Of a DNA stretch of 61,528 nt, positions 34,824 to 43,874 are shown one piece after another. Below the pieces are notes generated by a model. That model worked only from the letters and a program-made list of their open reading frames with translations, was not told the DNA's origin and made no database searches. The stretch's first letter is position 1. Each line of letters opens with the position of its first letter. The position numbers and the translations under genes are program-made. This stretch comes from Robiginitomaculum sp. (GTDB lineage: Bacteria; Pseudomonadota; Alphaproteobacteria; Caulobacterales; Maricaulaceae): NCBI GenBank assembly GCA_002733495.1, contig NVVV01000012.1, positions 1 to 61,528 of the forward strand. Reading direction: 5' to 3'.

Positions 34824-35434
34824 GCTAATTTTGTGTCGGCGGCCTGCCATAAATACCAGCAAGCGATCGAGCGCCATGGCTGCCATGGCGCGGCCATGGT
34901 GGTGAATGCCGCTGCATTCGGGCGATCGGCCAATCCATAGGCGATTTTGGCCCCGTTCAGCAGGCCTACATCATTTAGCGGCAAGACATCCGGGCGGCCA
35001 AGCGTAGACATCAGAAACATTTCGGCGGTCCAGCGGCCAATGCCGCGCACAAGGATCAGGCGTTCTATCACCTCTTCATCCGGCAAAGCGGCCAGCGTTC
35101 CTTGCGCCGGGATGGTGCCATCCAAAGATTTTGCCGCCACATCAATCACCGCCAAGGCCTTGTTGCGCGACAGACCGTCGGCGCGCAAAACTTCCCACTC
35201 CATGACCGCCAGCGCCTCGGGCAAGGGAAAGTCGGTTTTAAAAAGGGCTAAAAAGCGCTTCATGATGGCGCTGGCCGCAGCCCCTGAAATTTGCTGAAAA
35301 ATAATGGTGCGCACCAAAGCATGATAAGGACTGACATCGGGATTATGGGTTAACGGGCAGGGGCCGTGGCGCTCAATCAGGTCCGCCATTACCGGATCGG
35401 CACGCAAATGGGTATAGGCAGGCTCGCGGCTCAT
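34820..35434 (-). CDS. DNA-3-methyladenine glycosylase II (AlkA-like)
   Basis: The 204-residue protein has the HhH-GPD fold of base-excision glycosylases. Seen are the helix-hairpin-helix segment GIGRWTAEMFLMSTLGRPDVLPLNDVGL with the catalytic Asp in LNDVG, and the upstream FQQISGAAASAIMKRFLALF. It removes alkylated purines from DNA. The ATG at 35434 overlaps the ubiA stop by 4 bases (ATGA), implying coupled translation. It lacks the extra N-terminal domain of E. coli AlkA, so it matches the short bacterial AlkA type. Confidence 0.88.
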   Translation of the reverse strand: MSREPAYTHLRADPVMADLIERHGPCPLTHNPDVSPYHALVRTIIFQQISGAAASAIMKRFLALFKTDFPLPEALAVMEWEVLRADGLSRNKALAVIDVAAKSLDGTIPAQGTLAALPDEEVIERLILVRGIGRWTAEMFLMSTLGRPDVLPLNDVGLLNGAKIAYGLADRPNAAAFTTMAAPWQPWRSIACWYLWQAADTKLA

Positions 35435-36408
35435 CCGCCTGTGGTCCCCAATACCCATCCCAAAAGCGTGGGCGATAAAGCCAGCAGGGCAACATAGACC
35501 AGCCCGGCGATTTTGTTTTGCCTGAAGGCGCGCAGACAGGACGCCTGATCATCAAAATTGGTTTTTGTGATCTGTTCGGAGAGGAAAAACGCAAACACCA
35601 GTGTTGGCATCCAACTGCCCACCAGCGCAGCCTGATCGGGCGCGATCCCGGTTTCACGAACCCCGGCAAACGCCAACAACAACAAAGCGGCGGCATATAT
35701 AATCGTCAAAGCCAACTTGGTCTGGCGGCCAAACAGGCGCGCGGTGGATTTTATCCCGATCAGGGCATCATCTTCCTTGTCCTGATGGGCGTAAATGGTG
35801 TCATAGCCCAGTGTCCAGAAAAACAGGCCCGCATAGGCTAGCAATAAAGCTGGCGTGATCGTTCCGGCAATGGCCACATAGCCCACCAGCACGCCCCAGT
35901 TAAAGGTCAGGCCCAGCCAGGCCTGGGGCCAAAACGTGATACGCTTCATATAGGGATAGCCCAAAATGAGCGGAATGGCGGCCAGCGCCACGAGACGCGC
36001 CGCAGCAGGCAGGATGATCAGCACCCCAAGGCCCACAAGGCATTGCAGCAATAAAAATGCCCAAGCTGTTTTGACACTGACCGCACCCGAAGCAATGGGG
36101 CGCAGGGCCGTGCGGCTGACCTTGGCATCCAGATCCCGATCCACAATGTCATTATAGGTACAGCCAGCGCCGCGCATGGCCAGCGCCCCGATCCAGAAGG
36201 CCAGCGCCAGCACAAAATCATTTTGCGTCCATGGGCGATCCAGATGGGCCAGCGCCATGCCCACCCAACAGGGAATGGCCAACAGCCAGAAGCCGATAGG
36301 CCGGTCATAGCGCGCCAGGCGCAAAAACGGTCGCCACCCACGCGGCGCGCGGGTATCGACCCATCCTTGGGGGATGGCATCGGCAATGTGGTGGTGATCC
36401 TTGTCCAT
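35431..36408 (-). CDS. ubiA: 4-hydroxybenzoate polyprenyltransferase
   Basis: The 325-residue membrane enzyme joins a polyprenyl chain to 4-hydroxybenzoate in ubiquinone synthesis. It has the two Asp-rich motifs that bind Mg-diphosphate, CTYNDIVDRDLDAKVSRTALRPI and YAHQDKEDDALIGIKST, and eight to nine hydrophobic helices. The start at 36408 (MDKDHHHI) is preferred; an ATG at 36420 is also possible. It heads a two-gene unit with the AlkA-like gene, overlapping by ATGA, and is divergent from rsmE across a repeat-rich gap. Confidence 0.94.
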   Translation of the reverse strand: MDKDHHHIADAIPQGWVDTRAPRGWRPFLRLARYDRPIGFWLLAIPCWVGMALAHLDRPWTQNDFVLALAFWIGALAMRGAGCTYNDIVDRDLDAKVSRTALRPIASGAVSVKTAWAFLLLQCLVGLGVLIILPAAARLVALAAIPLILGYPYMKRITFWPQAWLGLTFNWGVLVGYVAIAGTITPALLLAYAGLFFWTLGYDTIYAHQDKEDDALIGIKSTARLFGRQTKLALTIIYAAALLLLAFAGVRETGIAPDQAALVGSWMPTLVFAFFLSEQITKTNFDDQASCLRAFRQNKIAGLVYVALLALSPTLLGWVLGTTGG

Positions 36409-36738
36409 GCCCTGTTGCATACAATTGTGCGCTGTCCGTCAAGGTGGACGTGGAGTTTTTCCCGTTCACGGGGGAGCTGCCGGAGGGAGCCACGAGGCCA
36501 GCCGGAATTTTCTCCCTCTCCTTTGGGGAGAGGGCCGGGGGTGAGGGGACACTAGTTTTGGCCATGGAGACTCATTTTCCCGCACATGCCCCTCATCCCC
36601 GCCTTCTCCCAATGGGAGAAGGAGTCCGCTTTGCGTTTTCTGGCTGGCTCTGGGCGAAGGTCTCTCTCATCAAAATTTCGGTGACAGTGATCACAATAAT
36701 GTCTTGACGGTAAGCGCATGTTCAGGTGCATTTGGCCA
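36409..36738. other. Repeat-bearing gap between ubiA and rsmE
   Basis: No gene is visible in these 330 bases. Most of the gap is made of two REP-like palindromes in inverted orientation plus a degraded copy of a CCCGTTCACGGGGGAG element near 36462-36477, similar in style to the element after sdhB. Promoters for the divergent genes are not obvious. Confidence 0.65.
36512..36623. repeat. Pair of inverted REP-like palindromes
   Basis: One unit at 36512-36548 reads CTCCCTCTCC-TTTG-GGGAGAGGG followed by a CCGGGGGTGAGGGG tail. A second at 36588-36623 reads GCCCCTCATCCCCG followed by CCTTCTCCC-AAT-GGGAGAAGG, that is, the same design in reverse orientation. Such doublets resemble REP/BIME elements mobilised by RAYT transposases, none of which is in this window. 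Confidence 0.75.
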
Positions 36739-37512
36739 ATGAAAGCACCACCACGCCTTTATGTTGATGATCCGCTGTCTGCGGATATGGATTTGTCCTT
36801 AAGCCGCGAAGCCGCGCACTATGTGTCCAGTGTTATGCGTCGTCGCGTGGGGGATCCCTTGCGTCTGTTTGACGGGCAAAGCGGCGAATGGCTCGCCCGG
36901 ATTACCAAAGCTGAGCGCAAGAGCGTGCAGGTGCATATTGAAACGCAGAGCCGCCCGTTTGTCCCTGTGCCAGACCTGTGTCTGTTGTTTGCGCCGGTCA
37001 AGAAAAGTCGGTCAGAGTTTATTATTGAAAAAGCCACGGAGCTGGGGGTGCGTAGCCTGCAAAGTGTGCAAACGCAGCGCACCACGGCGCGGCCTTTGCG
37101 TGATGACCGCATGGCGCTAATTGTCCGCGAGGCCGCAGAGCAGACCGAACGTCTGGACCTGCCAGACATTTTCCCTCCCCAATCCCTTGCACAGGTTTTG
37201 GAGGGCTGGGACGAAGAGCGGGTGCTGTTTTTTTGCGATGAAGCGGGCGAGGATGAAGATCAGCCCTGGGGCGGCAAAGCGGGCCGGGCGCAGCCTATGT
37301 TAAAGGCCTTGGAGCGACGAAATGCGCAGGCCAAAGCGGCAATTCTGATCGGGCCGGAGGGCGGTTTTACCCCTGAAGAGCGCCAAAGTTTGCGCGCCTT
37401 AAATTTTGTGCAGCCGGTGACATTGGGGCCGCGTATCTTGCGCGCCGATACCGCCGCATTGGCGGCCTTGAGCTTATGGCAGGCCGCTTGCGGCGACTGG
37501 ATTTCTGCATAA
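36739..37512 (+). CDS. rsmE: 16S rRNA m3U1498 methyltransferase
   Basis: The 257-residue enzyme methylates U1498 of 16S rRNA. It has the N-terminal PUA-like part (PRLYVDDPLSADMDLSL, HYVSSVMRRRVGDPLRLFDG) and the SPOUT knot of the family: SRSEFIIEKATELGVRSL, REAAEQTERL, AILIGPEGGFTPEE and VTLGPRILRADTAALAAL. The ATG at 36739 gives the conserved length; an ATG 21 bases earlier is in frame. It is followed by the glutamate-cysteine ligase gene about 90 bases on. Confidence 0.95.
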   Translation: MKAPPRLYVDDPLSADMDLSLSREAAHYVSSVMRRRVGDPLRLFDGQSGEWLARITKAERKSVQVHIETQSRPFVPVPDLCLLFAPVKKSRSEFIIEKATELGVRSLQSVQTQRTTARPLRDDRMALIVREAAEQTERLDLPDIFPPQSLAQVLEGWDEERVLFFCDEAGEDEDQPWGGKAGRAQPMLKALERRNAQAKAAILIGPEGGFTPEERQSLRALNFVQPVTLGPRILRADTAALAALSLWQAACGDWISA

Positions 37513-37605
37513 ATTTTGTGGGAATATCGGCCCATCGCAATTTTGTGACTTGCCCTTGGCAGGTTGCCTTCCTAAATCATGACCTAGGGTTGAAGGAGAG
37601 GCTGT

Positions 37606-38967
37606 ATGTCTGCCATGGACAAGAACGCGCCGGTCGAAAACAAAACGGCGTTGGTGGAATATCTGGCCTCGGGGTGTAAACCCGCCGGGGACTGGCGTAT
37701 TGGCACGGAACACGAAAAATTTGGCTTTCGCTTAAGCGATCATGGGTCATTGCCTTATGACGCCAAGGGGCCGAGCATTCTCAAAATGCTGGAAGGCCTG
37801 CAACGCTTTGACTGGGCGCCGATGATCGAGGAAGGCTATATGATTGGCCTGATCCGCGAAGGGGCGACCATCACGCTGGAGCCAGGTGGCCAGTTTGAGC
37901 TTTCCGGCGCGCCGCTAAAAGATATTCACGAAACCTGTGCCGAAGTGAATGCGCATCTTAAAGAAGTGAAAACCGTCGCCGATGAAATGGGCGCAGGCTT
38001 TTTAGGCCTTGGCTTTTCGCCGGTAACCAGCCTCGAAGATACCCCCATCATGCCCAAGCCGCGCTATAAGATTATGCGCGATTACATGCCCAAAGTTGGG
38101 CGTCTGGGACGCCAGATGATGTTTCGCTCGTGCACGGTTCAGGTCAATCTGGACTTTGCCAGTGAAGCCGACATGGTAAAAAAGTTTCGCACCTCGCTGG
38201 CCTTGCAGCCGGTGGCCACCGCGCTGTTTGCCAATTCCCCCTTTGCCGACGGGCGGCCAAACGGTTTTTTGTCCTATCGCAGCTATATCTGGGGCGATAC
38301 CGATCCGGACCGGACCGGCATGTTGCCCTTTGTCTTTGAACAGGGTTTCGGGTTCGAGCAATATGTGGACTATGCCCTTGATGCGCCGATGTATTTCGTC
38401 AAGCGCGATGGCCATTATCTGGATGCCTCGGGCAAGAGCTTTCGCGACTTTATGGCGGGAAAGCTGGACATTCTGCCGGGCGAACTGCCCAGTCTGAAGG
38501 ATTGGGAAGATCACATTTCCACGCTTTTTCCCGAAGTGCGCCTGAAAACCTTCCTTGAAATGCGCGGCGCCGATGGCGGGCCATGGTCCCGCCTGTGTGC
38601 GCTTTCAGCTTTCTGGACTGGTCTCTTTTATGATGATCAAGCGCTGGACGAAGCCTGGGCGTTGGTCAAGGACTGGAATGAATATGAGCGCGAGGGCCTG
38701 CGCCGCACCGCGCCAACCCTGGGCCTGAATGCCCCGTTCCGCCAGACGAACATGCAGGCATTAGCGCAAAAAGTGCTCAAAATCTCTCATGGGGGCTTAA
38801 AGCGTCGCTGCCGTTGCAATCATTACGGCGAAAACGAAAGCCTTTTCTTGCGTGGCATGGAAGACATTGCCCGCGCTGGGGTGACGCCTGCCGAAGAGCT
38901 GATCGCCTGTTATTATGGCGAGTGGGACGGCGATCTGGACATGATTTTCACCGCCGGGGCCTATTGA
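37606..38967 (+). CDS. gshA: Glutamate-cysteine ligase, plant-type
   Basis: The 453-residue enzyme makes gamma-glutamylcysteine, the first step of glutathione synthesis. It belongs to the third class (plant and alphaproteobacterial): RIGTEHEKFGFRL, EGATITLEPGGQFELSGAPL, the RYKIMRDYMPKVGRLGRQMMFRSCTVQVNLDF block, and FLSYRSYIWGDTDPDRTG. A ribosome binding site GAAGGAGAGG lies just before the ATG at 37606. The C-terminal CRCNHYGENESLFL contains Cys residues that could matter for redox control, as in plant enzymes; this is only a guess. Confidence 0.95.
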   Translation: MSAMDKNAPVENKTALVEYLASGCKPAGDWRIGTEHEKFGFRLSDHGSLPYDAKGPSILKMLEGLQRFDWAPMIEEGYMIGLIREGATITLEPGGQFELSGAPLKDIHETCAEVNAHLKEVKTVADEMGAGFLGLGFSPVTSLEDTPIMPKPRYKIMRDYMPKVGRLGRQMMFRSCTVQVNLDFASEADMVKKFRTSLALQPVATALFANSPFADGRPNGFLSYRSYIWGDTDPDRTGMLPFVFEQGFGFEQYVDYALDAPMYFVKRDGHYLDASGKSFRDFMAGKLDILPGELPSLKDWEDHISTLFPEVRLKTFLEMRGADGGPWSRLCALSAFWTGLFYDDQALDEAWALVKDWNEYEREGLRRTAPTLGLNAPFRQTNMQALAQKVLKISHGGLKRRCRCNHYGENESLFLRGMEDIARAGVTPAEELIACYYGEWDGDLDMIFTAGAY

Positions 38968-39068
38968 TCTTATTAATGTTGGGCAGCCATGCAAATTTAA
39001 GCCATTGCATCACAGCTCAAAAAAGAACATAATAGAAACATTACTAATTATTAATGAGAGAGATTCCA

Positions 39069-39449
39069 ATGATCGGATACGTCACGCTGGGTACAAATGA
39101 CTTTGACAAGGCTGCGGCCTTTTACGATGCCTTGCTGGCCGAACTGGGTGGCAAGCGCATGATGGAGGAAGACAACTTTATTGCCTGGGCCGCCGATGGT
39201 GGCGGGTCTGCCGTCTCTATCATCAAGCCGTTTGATGGTGAATCCGCCTCCATTGGCAATGGGGTTATGGTTGCGCTTTCGGCCAGTTCTACTGACCTTG
39301 TAGACAAGCTCTATGCCAAGGCTATCGAGCTGGGTGGTACGTGCGAAGGCAAGCCGGGGCCACGCGGTGAAAGCGGCTTTTATGCCGGTTATTTTCGTGA
39401 CCTTGATGGCAATAAGCTGAATGCCTTCACGATGCCGGGCATGAGCTGA
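39069..39449 (+). CDS. VOC (glyoxalase/bleomycin-resistance fold) family protein
   Basis: The 126-residue protein has two beta-alpha-beta-beta-beta units of the vicinal oxygen chelate fold: MIGYVTLGTNDFDKAAAFYDALLAELG at the N terminus and AKAIELGGTCEGKPGPRGESGFYAGYFRDLDGNKLNAF near the C terminus. Members are metal-dependent dioxygenases, isomerases or binding proteins; the substrate cannot be judged here. The ATG at 39069 follows GAGAGAG. It is a single gene with its own terminator. Confidence 0.85.
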   Translation: MIGYVTLGTNDFDKAAAFYDALLAELGGKRMMEEDNFIAWAADGGGSAVSIIKPFDGESASIGNGVMVALSASSTDLVDKLYAKAIELGGTCEGKPGPRGESGFYAGYFRDLDGNKLNAFTMPGMS

Positions 39450-39474
39450 TCAAATTAAGGATCCTGACCCTAAA

Positions 39475-39502
39475 AAATGGCCCCGGAAATCCGGGGCCAT
39501 TT
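39475..39502. terminator. Bidirectional rho-independent terminator
   Basis: AAATGGCCCCGGA and TCCGGGGCCATTT form a nearly perfect 12-13-bp stem with a two- to three-base loop, flanked by A-runs on the left and GTCGTTT on the right. It separates the convergent VOC and acyl-CoA synthetase genes. Confidence 0.9.
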
Positions 39503-39523
39503 GTCGTTTCAATCCGGTTTTTG

Positions 39524-41212
39524 TTACTTTTCTTCGCCGATCATTCTTTCACGCAGGGCCTTTTTTGCAATCTTGCCCGAGGCAATGCGGGGCAGGGCTT
39601 CGTTCATAAACTCAATCAGGGACGGAATTTTATAAACAGCCAGATGATCGGCCAGGTCCTGAGTCAGTGTCTGGGCATCAAGACCACTGTCTGGGCGGGG
39701 ATATACAACGGCGGCCACCACTTCGCCAAGGCGATCATGGGGGACGCCAAAAACGGTGGCTTCCAGCACATCAGGATGAGCACAAATGGCGGCTTCGACC
39801 TCCAGCGTGGCAATGTTTTCGCCGCCGCGAATGATAATATCCTTGATGCGATCAACGATATAGAGGAAGCCCTCTTCATCAAACACGCCGACATCGCCGG
39901 TATGCAGCCAGCCATCGGTAAAGGCCTCGGCGGTGGCCTCCGGCTGGTTCCAGTAACACCGGATGTTGGCCGCAGATTTCAGGCAGATTTCGCCGCGCTC
40001 CCCTGTGGGCATAACATTACCGCTAGGGTCACGAATTTCAATCTCGACAATAGGACGCGCCACTTTGCCAATGCTATTTGGGCGTTTTAAATAATCATCA
40101 CCGGCATTAAACGCCCCCACCGCATTGGTTTCGGTCAGGCCATAACCGGCCAGCGGGCGGGCACCGTCCAGCATGTCATTCAAAGGCTTCACATGGTCCG
40201 GCGGGCGAGCGGCGCCGCCCGCCCCAATATCGGTCAGGCTGGACAGGTCATAATCGCCACGGTTTGGCGCATTGAGCAGGTCCGCGCTCATGGTTGGCAC
40301 GCCGGTCAGCGAGGAAACGCGTTCTTTTTCGATCAGGCGCATAGCTTCATTAACGTCCCATTTGCGCATCAGCACCATTTTGCGCGCGGCAATAATTGAC
40401 ACCAGAAAGATCACCACGCAGCCGGTGACATGAAAAAGCGGGATGGTCTGCAAGATCACGGGTTGTGGGCCACTGCCAGGGGCCTCACCGCGCGAGTTTT
40501 GCATGGCTAGCCCCATCAGGGCATAGCCTAAGATGCCTGTAATCACGGCCCGGTTGGTTGATATGGCCCCTTTGGGGTGCCCGGTTGAACCAGACGTGTA
40601 CATCAGCGTAGCATCGTCTTCGGGGCCGATGGCTATGGCCGGTGGCGTAGTTTGTGTGCTTGCTGCCATCAGCGCATCATAATCGAGCACACGAGGGTTA
40701 CTGCTTTCGCTCTGGCCACTAAGAATCAACGTCAGATCCTGTTTGTCCAAAAGCGGTAAAATGTATTTGGCGCGGCGCGGATCGACCAGAATGATACTGG
40801 CGCCGCTGTCTTTAAGGGCATAGGAGACTTCTTCGGTGCCCCACCAGGAATTGAGCGGCGTGGCCACGGCACCGGCCATTAATGTGCCAATAAAGCCAAT
40901 GACCCATTCGGGGCGATTGCGCATGGAAATGGCGACCCGGTCACCTTTTTTAACGCCCAGCCCCACAAGCGCGTGCGCATAACGCGCCGCAGCCTGATAG
41001 GTTTCGGCAAAGCTGAGGCGGGTTTCATTTTCCACCAAAAAGGGCGCATCGCCATGCATCAGCATCATAGCGAACATGTCGCGCAGGCTGTCGGGGGCCT
41101 TGGCAAAGACCGTGTATTCAACACCGTCGATGACTTTGCTGCCAACCGCCAGATCCGCCTCGGGTGCCGTTGCTGCGGCCACAAAGGCCTCAACAGAATC
41201 AAAAAAGCTCAT
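39524..41212 (-). CDS. AMP-forming acyl-CoA synthetase
   Basis: The 562-residue enzyme activates a carboxylic acid to its CoA thioester with ATP. It has the adenylation motifs TLMYTSGSTGHPKGAI (P-loop), ARPLAGYGLTETNAVGAF, GWLHTGDVGVFDEEGFLYIVDRIKDIIIRGGENIA and the C-terminal catalytic Lys in RIASGKIAKKALRE. A long-chain or medium-chain fatty acid substrate is possible but not shown. It is 90 bases from the aldehyde dehydrogenase gene on the same strand; together they could form an aldehyde-to-acyl-CoA route. GAGGGATGA-type purine-rich bases precede the ATG. Confidence 0.9.
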   Translation of the reverse strand: MSFFDSVEAFVAAATAPEADLAVGSKVIDGVEYTVFAKAPDSLRDMFAMMLMHGDAPFLVENETRLSFAETYQAAARYAHALVGLGVKKGDRVAISMRNRPEWVIGFIGTLMAGAVATPLNSWWGTEEVSYALKDSGASIILVDPRRAKYILPLLDKQDLTLILSGQSESSNPRVLDYDALMAASTQTTPPAIAIGPEDDATLMYTSGSTGHPKGAISTNRAVITGILGYALMGLAMQNSRGEAPGSGPQPVILQTIPLFHVTGCVVIFLVSIIAARKMVLMRKWDVNEAMRLIEKERVSSLTGVPTMSADLLNAPNRGDYDLSSLTDIGAGGAARPPDHVKPLNDMLDGARPLAGYGLTETNAVGAFNAGDDYLKRPNSIGKVARPIVEIEIRDPSGNVMPTGERGEICLKSAANIRCYWNQPEATAEAFTDGWLHTGDVGVFDEEGFLYIVDRIKDIIIRGGENIATLEVEAAICAHPDVLEATVFGVPHDRLGEVVAAVVYPRPDSGLDAQTLTQDLADHLAVYKIPSLIEFMNEALPRIASGKIAKKALRERMIGEEK

Positions 41213-41303
41213 GCCCTCATCCCTTTAATCACAATGTTTTTCTATTTTTGGCAGGCTTTGTCCCTTGGCGAAAGAGATGAACGTGCTTTTTTAGAATATT
41301 TTT

Positions 41304-42734
41304 CTAATTTCCGACCACAGCCTTGGTTTCCAGATATTCGCCAAAGCCATGTTCGCCCCATTCACGGCCATTGCCAGACTGTTTATAGCCCCCAAAAGGC
41401 GCCGACATATCCAGCGCGGCACCGTTCAACACCACCTGACCGGCGCGCATTTTGTTGGCGACGGTGCTGACCCGATTGGCATCCGCGCCAGAAACATAGG
41501 CGGCCAGTCCATAGGGGGTGTCATTGGCGATGCGTACCGCCTCGTCCTCATCGTCATAGCCGATCATCACCAGCACCGGGCCAAACACCTCTTCTCTGGC
41601 GATGGTCATGTCATTAGTCACATCGGCAAACACGGTGGGGCGAACGAAATAACCCCGGTTCAGGTCTTCGGGGCGACCAGGGCCACCGGCGGCAACGCGG
41701 GCGCCTTCCTTGATGGCGACCTCCATCAGGCCTTGAATCTTGTTCCACTGATTGGCCGAGATCACCGGCCCCATTACCATGCCCTCGGCATTAGGGTCGG
41801 CAACTTCAACGCCATTGGCCACCGTCGCCGCAATCTGCGCGGCTTCATCCATGCGGCTGGCAGGCACTAACATGCGCGAGGGGGCATTACAGCTCTGGCC
41901 GGAATTGATGCACATGCTTTGCATGCCGCCAGAAACAGCCTTGGCGAAATCCTCGCCCTTAAGGTCGTCCAGAATGATGTTGGCAGATTTACCGCCCAGT
42001 TCCTGAGACACCCGTTTGATGGTCGGCGCTGCGGCCTGCGCCACGGCAATACCGGCGCGGGTTGAGCCGGTAAAGGAGACCATATCAATGTCAGGGTGGG
42101 CGCTAATGGCGGCGCCTACCGTTGGGCCATCGCCATGCACCAGATTGACTACGCCAGCGGGCACGCCCGCCTCGTGCAGCACTTCCATAAAGATTTGCGC
42201 GCTATAGGGAGACATTTCTGATGGCTTCCACACGCTGGTGCAGCCAACGGCCAGCGCCGGGGCCAGCTTGCAGGCGATCTGGTTGACCGGCCAGTTCCAA
42301 GGGGTGATCAGCCCGCAAACCCCTATGGGTTCGCGGCGCAAGGTATGATTGCCGCTCGGCCGTTCAAATTCAAAATCGGCCAGAATTTTGGCCGCTTCGG
42401 CAAAATGGCCCAGTGCTGATCCGGCTTGCGCCGTGCTGGACAGCCATTTGGGCACACCCATTTCCAAAGTCATGGCCTCGGCCAGATCATTCATGCGGGC
42501 TTGATAGGCGGCGATAATGGCCTGCAGAAGCGCCAGGCGTTCTTCACGCGTCGTCGTGCTAAACGACTCAAAGGCAGTTTTTGCGGCGGCGGCGGCGCGA
42601 TCCACATCCGAAGCGTCCCCAAGGGCCACATGTCCGCTGATCTCTTCATTGGCCGGATTGATCACATCCATGCGCCCGGTCCCCCTGGGGCTTACCCATT
42701 CACCATTGATGTAAAACTCTGTTATCTCGCGCAT
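41304..42734 (-). CDS. NAD(P)-dependent aldehyde dehydrogenase
   Basis: The 476-residue enzyme has the ALDH superfamily order: GLITPWNWPVNQIACKLAPAL (nucleotide fold), VWKPSEMSPYSA, FTGSTRAGIAVA (Rossmann Gly motif), the base Glu in VSQELGGKSANIIL, the catalytic Cys in CINSGQSCNAPSR, EEVFGPVLVMIGY and GGYKQSGNGREWGEHGF. It oxidises aldehydes to acids; its substrate is not known. A GGAG ribosome binding site precedes the ATG at 42734 (MREITEFYINGEW); upstream in-frame ATGs are possible. It probably precedes the acyl-CoA synthetase in one transcript. Confidence 0.93.
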   Translation of the reverse strand: MREITEFYINGEWVSPRGTGRMDVINPANEEISGHVALGDASDVDRAAAAAKTAFESFSTTTREERLALLQAIIAAYQARMNDLAEAMTLEMGVPKWLSSTAQAGSALGHFAEAAKILADFEFERPSGNHTLRREPIGVCGLITPWNWPVNQIACKLAPALAVGCTSVWKPSEMSPYSAQIFMEVLHEAGVPAGVVNLVHGDGPTVGAAISAHPDIDMVSFTGSTRAGIAVAQAAAPTIKRVSQELGGKSANIILDDLKGEDFAKAVSGGMQSMCINSGQSCNAPSRMLVPASRMDEAAQIAATVANGVEVADPNAEGMVMGPVISANQWNKIQGLMEVAIKEGARVAAGGPGRPEDLNRGYFVRPTVFADVTNDMTIAREEVFGPVLVMIGYDDEDEAVRIANDTPYGLAAYVSGADANRVSTVANKMRAGQVVLNGAALDMSAPFGGYKQSGNGREWGEHGFGEYLETKAVVGN

Positions 42735-42835
42735 TTGCCGTGCTCCTGCCATTGATATATTCATAGATTTGTGGCGCAGAGTAACGTGCAATTCCGCCTG
42801 TGCAAGCGCTGCTGTACTGATAGGGAGAAGGCGCG

Positions 42836-42863
42836 TTGACTTGGGGGTCTGCGTGGCTATAGT
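42836..42863 (+). promoter_or_regulatory. Probable sigma-70 promoter for rplU-rpmA
   Basis: TTGACT (42836-42841) and TATAGT (42858-42863) are separated by 16 bases; both match the consensus well. A near-copy of the spacer/-10 region (GGGTCTGCGTGGCTAT, repeated at 42893-42908 with one change) follows 48 bases downstream. Confidence 0.7.
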
Positions 42864-42970
42864 GCGCCGCTCGCTGACCCGGGCTTTGCTTTGGGTCTGC
42901 GTTGCTATGAGATTTATGAAAAACCAGATACGGCGAGCTTTTGCGGCGCCGTTTGAAAAACGAGATAGAC

Positions 42971-43501
42971 ATGTTTGCGGTGATAAAAACCGGTGGCAAG
43001 CAGTATAAAGTCGCCAAGGGCGATGTGCTGATCATCGAAAGACTGGACAATGCCGACGGCGAAGCGGTGGTTTTCGATCAGGTTCTGATGCTTGGCGATG
43101 GTGATGACATCACCGTTGGCTCGCCAGTGATCGAAGGGGCGCAAGTGCGCGCTGAACTTTTGGAAACTCGCAAGGGTGCCAAAATTATCGTTTTCAAGAA
43201 AAGGCGCCGTAAGAATTATCGCCGTACCCACGGCCACCGTCAGTATGAAACGGTTGTTCGGGTTACTGATATTCTGGCCAAGGGTGCCAAGCCTGCCGCT
43301 AAAAAAGTGGTGGCTAAGCCTGCGGCAAAACCGGCTGAGACTAAAAAGCCTGCGGCAGCTAAACCTGCTGCGGCCAAGAAGCCTGCAGCGAAAAAGCCTG
43401 CTGTGGCCAAAAAACCCGCAGCCGCCAAGAAACCTGCTGCTGCAAAAAAAGCAACAGCAAAGCCTGTGGCAAAAAAAGCCGCAGCCGCTAAGAAGGACTA
43501 A
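42971..43501 (+). CDS. rplU: 50S ribosomal protein L21 with long Ala-Lys-Pro tail
   Basis: Residues 1-103 are a normal L21: [58 protein letters not shown]-terminal tail of about 73 residues follows (104-176), made almost only of Ala, Lys, Pro and Val in AAKKP-type repeats. Such tails are known in some alphaproteobacterial L21 proteins and resemble linker-histone tails. L21 binds 23S rRNA on the solvent side. The tail is in frame and the gene is followed 5 bases later by rpmA. The ATG at 42971 starts the canonical protein. Confidence 0.96.
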   Translation: MFAVIKTGGKQYKVAKGDVLIIERLDNADGEAVVFDQVLMLGDGDDITVGSPVIEGAQVRAELLETRKGAKIIVFKKRRRKNYRRTHGHRQYETVVRVTDILAKGAKPAAKKVVAKPAAKPAETKKPAAAKPAAAKKPAAKKPAVAKKPAAAKKPAAAKKATAKPVAKKAAAAKKD

Positions 43502-43506
43502 GATCA

Positions 43507-43770
43507 ATGGCACACAAAAAAGCTGGCGGTTCATCCCGCAATGGTCGCGATAGTGCAGGCCGTCGTCTTGGCGTAAAAAAATTCGGTGGCGAAAGCGTCA
43601 TTCCGGGTAATATTATTATTCGCCAACGGGGCACAAAAGTGTATCCGGGCGAACATGTTGGCATGGGCAAGGACCACACGCTTTTCGCGCTTGAAGAAGG
43701 CAAGATTCAGTTCACGCGCAAAAAGAATGATCGTTCTTATGTCTCGGTTGTACCGGCAGACAAAAAATAA
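43507..43770 (+). CDS. rpmA: 50S ribosomal protein L27
   Basis: The 87-residue protein starts with [20 protein letters not shown], the extension that reaches toward the peptidyl transferase centre, and continues with [24 protein letters not shown] and [12 protein letters not shown]. There is no extra cleavable N-terminal segment as in Firmicutes. Second gene of the L21-L27 operon. Confidence 0.98.
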   Translation: MAHKKAGGSSRNGRDSAGRRLGVKKFGGESVIPGNIIIRQRGTKVYPGEHVGMGKDHTLFALEEGKIQFTRKKNDRSYVSVVPADKK

Positions 43771-43816
43771 ACGCGGCTTAAGACGCCGCCTGCAGGTGGC
43801 CGAGAAGTTTCGAGAG

Positions 43817-43845
43817 GGAGATGGCTGGGCCATCTCCTTTTTTTT
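43817..43845 (+). terminator. Rho-independent terminator after rpmA
   Basis: GGAGATGG pairs with CCATCTCC around a five-base loop and is followed by eight T residues. It ends the rplU-rpmA transcript. Confidence 0.92.
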
Positions 43846-43874
43846 GGCATTTTCTTTGCCCGCAGGAGGTTCAC

